Shown here: piece by piece, positions 4,545 to 5,395 of the stretch
Layout: the number at the start of each line of letters is the position of its first letter
Numbering within the stretch: the first letter of the stretch is position 1
NCBI GenBank assembly: GCA_021323255.1
Contig: JAJTCL010000421.1
Span: 1-5,395, forward strand
Origin: Propionibacteriaceae bacterium
GTDB taxonomy: Bacteria; Actinomycetota; Actinomycetes; Propionibacteriales; Propionibacteriaceae
Direction of reading: 5' to 3'
Length of the DNA: 5,395 nt
Program-made: the position numbers and the translations under genes
The notes under the pieces: model-generated
Seen by the model: only the letters and a program-made list of their open reading frames with translations
Told to the model about the DNA's origin: nothing
The model's database searches: none

Positions 4545-5395
4545 AGCCCTCGTCAAGACAAAGCCGGGTCCGGGGCTGGAGCTGGTCGATATCCAGATGC
4601 CGGGAGTCGGGGCAGGCGACGTCCTGGTCAGGGTCAAAGCGACCGGCATTTGCGGCACCGACCTGCATATCGAGTCCTGGGACGAATGGGCGCAGAAAAC
4701 TCTGCAGCCACCGGTAACGGTGGGCCATGAGTTCTCCGGCGAGGTTGTCGAGATCGGCTCCGGCGTCACCGACGTCGCGATCGGGGACCTGGTCTGGTCT
4801 GTGGGCGGTGTCGCAACTGCCGGGCTGGCCGGCGTCATCTCTGTATTCACACTCGAGTCATCGGTGTTCACCTCGCCGGCGCTTTCGCCGAATACCTCGC
4901 GCTGCCGTCCAGCAACACCTGGGTGCACCGAGAACCCATCGATCCAGATGTCGCTGCGATCTTCGACCCCTTTGGCAATGCGGTCCACACTGCGCTGGCG
5001 TTTCCGATGCTCGGCGAGGACGTCTTGGTCACCGGTGCCGGACCGATCGGCATCATGGCGGCAATGGTCAGCAAACACGCTGGCGCACGGCATGTCGTGA
5101 TCACCGATCACAGCGACGAGCGGCTGGCCCTAGCGAGCAAGCTTGGCGTCACCCGAGCTGTGAACATCGACCGCGAGAAGGTAGGTGACGCGCAGCGTGA
5201 GCTCGGCATGCGCGAGGGGTTTGATGTTGGGCTCGAAATGTCCGGCAGCTCAGAGGCGCTGCGCGACATGATCGCGCAGATGACCCATGGTGGCAGGATC
5301 GCTGTGCTGGGTTTGCCGCCGGCCGAGATCAGTGTCGATGTTGCGGCCATCGTGCTGAAGATGCTGACCATTAAGGGCATCCACGGCCGTGAGAT
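4540..5395 (+). pseudogene. tdh: L-threonine 3-dehydrogenase, frameshifted by a ~16-bp deletion (3' end cut by window)
   Basis: This gene encodes a zinc-dependent medium-chain dehydrogenase that oxidises L-threonine to 2-amino-3-ketobutyrate with NAD. Frame one starts at GTG 4540 and reads MKALVKTKPGPGLELVDIQM. It has catalytic zinc residues ICGTDLH (Cys38) and VGHEF (His63, Glu64) and continues to IGDLV at 4794. The rest is in the frame beginning at 4794: LVCGRCRNCRAGRRHLC with the four structural-zinc cysteines, then AIFDPFGNAVHTAL, the Rossmann motif VTGAGPIGIMAA and GFDVGLEMSG, to the window edge. Family members have SGEGH between IGDxV and the first structural cysteine. Those five codons plus one base are missing. 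Restoring them puts the cysteines at 93, 96, 99 and 107, as I recall for the E. coli enzyme. The junction is a short 5-nt tandem (CTGGT twice). As written, translation goes out of frame and yields no enzyme. About 50 C-terminal residues lie beyond the window, where kbl would be expected. Confidence 0.9.

Noticed and set aside
4786..4802. Programmed ribosomal frameshifting in tdh
   Set aside because: There is no slippery heptamer, and five conserved codons are missing as well, so a deletion explains the frame change better.

Overview
The window is high-GC DNA with GTG starts and purine-rich ribosome binding sites. It carries a UgpC/MsiK-type sugar-importer ATPase gene directly upstream of a DUF4032 gene, a pairing typical of Actinobacteria. 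I therefore infer an actinobacterial chromosome, possibly a propionibacterial relative; the genus cannot be read from the sequence. No mobile element, CRISPR array, tRNA or rRNA was seen.

Layout, left to right. (1) A DUF4032 protein with a Kdo/WaaP-kinase-like N-terminal domain runs leftward and is cut by the window edge (1-1079). (2) A long palindrome (1100-1134) separates it from an MsiK/UgpC-type ABC ATPase gene, also leftward (1146-2202). That gene has lost about 80 bp encoding the whole Walker A loop, with a frameshift. (3) A 420-bp intergenic stretch (2203-2623) holds no convincing gene but contains a 30-bp tandem repeat, a 13-bp-stem hairpin and a second imperfect repeat. (4) A complete iron-sulfur L-serine dehydratase gene, sdaA, runs leftward (2624-4000). 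(5) A 539-bp divergent intergenic region (4001-4539) holds repeated octamers, a dyad and several strong hairpins, two of which share an identical 7-nt loop. (6) L-threonine 3-dehydrogenase, tdh, runs rightward (4540 to the window end). It lacks about 16 bp between the catalytic and structural zinc sites, with a frameshift.

Functionally, sdaA (serine to pyruvate plus ammonia) and tdh (threonine to 2-amino-3-ketobutyrate, then usually glycine via Kbl) are divergent amino-acid catabolic genes that may share control elements. The left half concerns carbohydrate import energisation and an uncharacterised kinase-like partner.

The points most worth checking are the two out-of-frame deletions that remove essential motifs from two otherwise well-conserved genes (real gene decay or assembly error), and the structured sdaA-tdh intergenic region, which has competing hairpins, a shared loop and a potentially masked tdh ribosome binding site.
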